Shown in pieces: positions 37,601 to 39,229 of a DNA stretch of 39,229 nucleotides; position 1 is the first letter of the stretch, and each line of letters opens with the position of its first letter. Location: the NCBI GenBank assembly GCA_021773155.1, contig JAJFKQ010000237.1, positions 1-39,229 of the forward strand. Direction: 5' to 3'. Origin of the DNA: Woeseiaceae bacterium. Its GTDB lineage: Bacteria > Pseudomonadota > Gammaproteobacteria > Steroidobacterales > Woeseiaceae. The notes below the pieces were generated by a model. The model saw only the letters and a program-made list of their open reading frames with translations. It was not told the DNA's origin and searched no databases. The translations under genes were made by a program, and so were the position numbers.

Positions 37601-37681
37601 ATTCATGTCATTGCGCAGCAGCTATTTGACCACACCGAAATGCTCGGTGGGCTCAGCGTGCGATCCCGGGACTTCCGTTAA
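34601..37681 (+). CDS. dnaE2: Error-prone DNA polymerase DnaE2 (ImuC)
   Basis: 1026 aa; PHP domain '[24 protein letters not shown]', catalytic '[21 protein letters not shown]...[25 protein letters not shown]', C-terminal OB fold; GTGA overlap with imuB. Confidence 0.97.
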   Translation: [1026 protein letters not shown]

Positions 37682-37687
37682 CGCGAC

Positions 37688-37984
37688 TTATAAATCGTCG
37701 TCGAGGTTGAAGTTGTATGTACTACCAAACTCATCATCACGTTGTTCGGCAAGAGCCTCAAGCTTCTCGCGAACTTCGCGGTGGTGAGCGGCTTCATCCG
37801 GATTTTCAGAGTCGATCTTCGCGACAAGTGCATCGACATTAACCTCTGTCGTCGAATCTTCAATGATGTCGTCGTCACCAGTAAGATCAATTTCATCATC
37901 AGAGATATCTTCGGAGGTCTCGTCGTCCGAAAGGCCGTCTTCTACCTGGTCCTCGTCGCCAGTTGCATCAATATCGCCGTTCAT
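37688..37984 (-). CDS. Small highly acidic protein, function unknown
   Basis: 98 aa; Asp/Glu-rich N-terminus, then 'NPDEAAHHREVREKLEALAEQRDDEFGSTYNFNLDDDL'. Confidence 0.7.
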   Translation of the reverse strand: MNGDIDATGDEDQVEDGLSDDETSEDISDDEIDLTGDDDIIEDSTTEVNVDALVAKIDSENPDEAAHHREVREKLEALAEQRDDEFGSTYNFNLDDDL

Positions 37985-38009
37985 TGCGTACCTCGTAAGG
38001 CTGATAATG

Positions 38010-39224
38010 CTAACGAATCAAGTTGTTGATCTCAAAAATGGGCAACAATATGGCGAGAACAATTATCAGTACGACGCCACCCATAAGTACGATCACCAAC
38101 GGCTGCAATATACCAAGTAATGTAGCGATAAGGCCATTGACTTCGCGTTCTTGTCCGGACGCTGCACGATCCAACATTTCTTCCAGTTTGCCACCTGCTT
38201 CGCCACTCGATATGAGGTGGATCATCATGGGCGGGAATAGCTTGCTGACGGCCAGCGATTTACTGATCGATTCACCCTCGCGAACACGAATAGTTGCCTC
38301 AACAACAGCGTCCCGCATAGGCAAATTCTCGATAACTTCAGCCGAGATCTTGAGCGCCTCGAGTATTGGTACTCCGCTACCTGCAAGAATGCTCAGCGTA
38401 CGCGTGAAGCGCGCGGTGTTAATTCCGCGAGCCAGCCGGCCAGTGATTGGCATCCGTATCAGGAAGCGATGGTAACTACGGCGCGGTCCTTCCTGTTGCA
38501 GGATTCGCCACAGCCCGTATCCTGCGGCCGCGACACCGACAATCAATGCCAGCCAGTGAGCGACCAGAAAGTCGCTGGTTGCGATCAGGCCGCGTGTCAG
38601 GCCCGGTAATTCCGCCTGAGTGCTTTGGAATACGCCGACGATTTTCGGCACAACGGTTGCCAGCATGAAGCTGATGATACCGATCGCCATGACGATTAAT
38701 GCGGCGGGATACACCATCGCGTTGGTAATGTTCTGACGCAATTCCTGGCGGGACTCGGTGTAGTCGGCAAGGCGGTCAAGTACGATATCGAGATGTCCGG
38801 ACTGTTCGCCTGCAGCGACCGTTGCCCGGTAGAGCTCCGGAAAGGCCTGTGGAAAGTCGGCAAGCCCATCTGCCAGCGTATAGCCCTCCATGACCTTCGC
38901 GCGGACACCCAGCAAAATGCTCTTGGTGCGCGGGCTGTCATTTTGCTGCGATACCGCGAGTAATGTTTCCTCGAGTGGCATTCCCGACTGGGTTAACGAA
39001 GCCAGCTGTCTCGTCACCAGTGCGAGTTCTGCTGAAGAAATTCCCTTACGAAATGAAAAGCTGCTTTGCCGGCGAGCCTCTTTTTGCGCGACTTCAGTGA
39101 CACTGACGGGTAACAGGTTTCGGTCACGCAGTAATTGCCTGACATGTTTTGGTGTATCACCTTCAAGCAGTCCCTTGGCCTGCTTGCCGGCCTGGTCCAT
39201 TGCCACATATTCGAACGCGCCCAT
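38010..39224 (-). CDS. gspF: Type II secretion system inner membrane protein GspF
   Basis: 404 aa; 'MGAFEYVAMDQAGKQAKGLLEGDTPKHVRQLLRDRNLLPVSV', two GspF domains 'LALVTRQLASLTQSGMPLEETL' and 'RFTRTLSILAGSGVPILEALKISAEVI'. Confidence 0.93.
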   Translation of the reverse strand: MGAFEYVAMDQAGKQAKGLLEGDTPKHVRQLLRDRNLLPVSVTEVAQKEARRQSSFSFRKGISSAELALVTRQLASLTQSGMPLEETLLAVSQQNDSPRTKSILLGVRAKVMEGYTLADGLADFPQAFPELYRATVAAGEQSGHLDIVLDRLADYTESRQELRQNITNAMVYPAALIVMAIGIISFMLATVVPKIVGVFQSTQAELPGLTRGLIATSDFLVAHWLALIVGVAAAGYGLWRILQQEGPRRSYHRFLIRMPITGRLARGINTARFTRTLSILAGSGVPILEALKISAEVIENLPMRDAVVEATIRVREGESISKSLAVSKLFPPMMIHLISSGEAGGKLEEMLDRAASGQEREVNGLIATLLGILQPLVIVLMGGVVLIIVLAILLPIFEINNLIR

Positions 39225-39229
39225 TTAGT

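Overview
This is a chromosomal segment of a gammaproteobacterium, densely packed and mostly housekeeping. From left to right: a partial DUF2062 gene (-) divergent from comEC; exbB-exbD-msbA-lpxK; a methyltransferase plus a large uncharacterised GNAT-like protein; a decayed glutathione S-transferase gene; a membrane-anchored peroxiredoxin-like protein; a divergent Lrp / PLP-lyase / arginase / cysteine-synthase-like cluster; dapA; a tandem universal stress protein; a CaiB-type CoA-transferase; a low-molecular-weight phosphatase; a DUF6502-DUF5666 lipoprotein pair; rne, rluC, maf/yceF, yceD-rpmF-plsX-fabH; a YkvA-like (DUF1232) protein; a GST; an L,D-transpeptidase convergent with an alanine-zipper Lpp-like lipoprotein; the SOS mutasome operon lexA-imuA-imuB-dnaE2; a small acidic protein; and gspF. 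I see no CRISPR array, rRNA, tRNA, prophage or transposase gene. The most notable items are: (1) a DUF6502-DUF5666 pair whose putative promoter hexamers each lie inside an inverted repeat; (2) a perfect 30-bp-arm palindrome filling the fabH/YkvA convergent junction and touching both stop codons, with a smaller analogue at rluC/yceF; (3) a second REP-like palindrome upstream of lexA; (4) a GST pseudogene with an apparent internal deletion plus a frameshift; (5) a predicted leaderless promoter for yceD-rpmF-plsX-fabH; (6) a minus-strand terminator embedded in the 3' coding end of the L,D-transpeptidase gene; (7) an ImuB N-terminal extension carrying a clamp-binding-like motif. All calls come from reading the sequence and ORF translations by eye; no database search was run.
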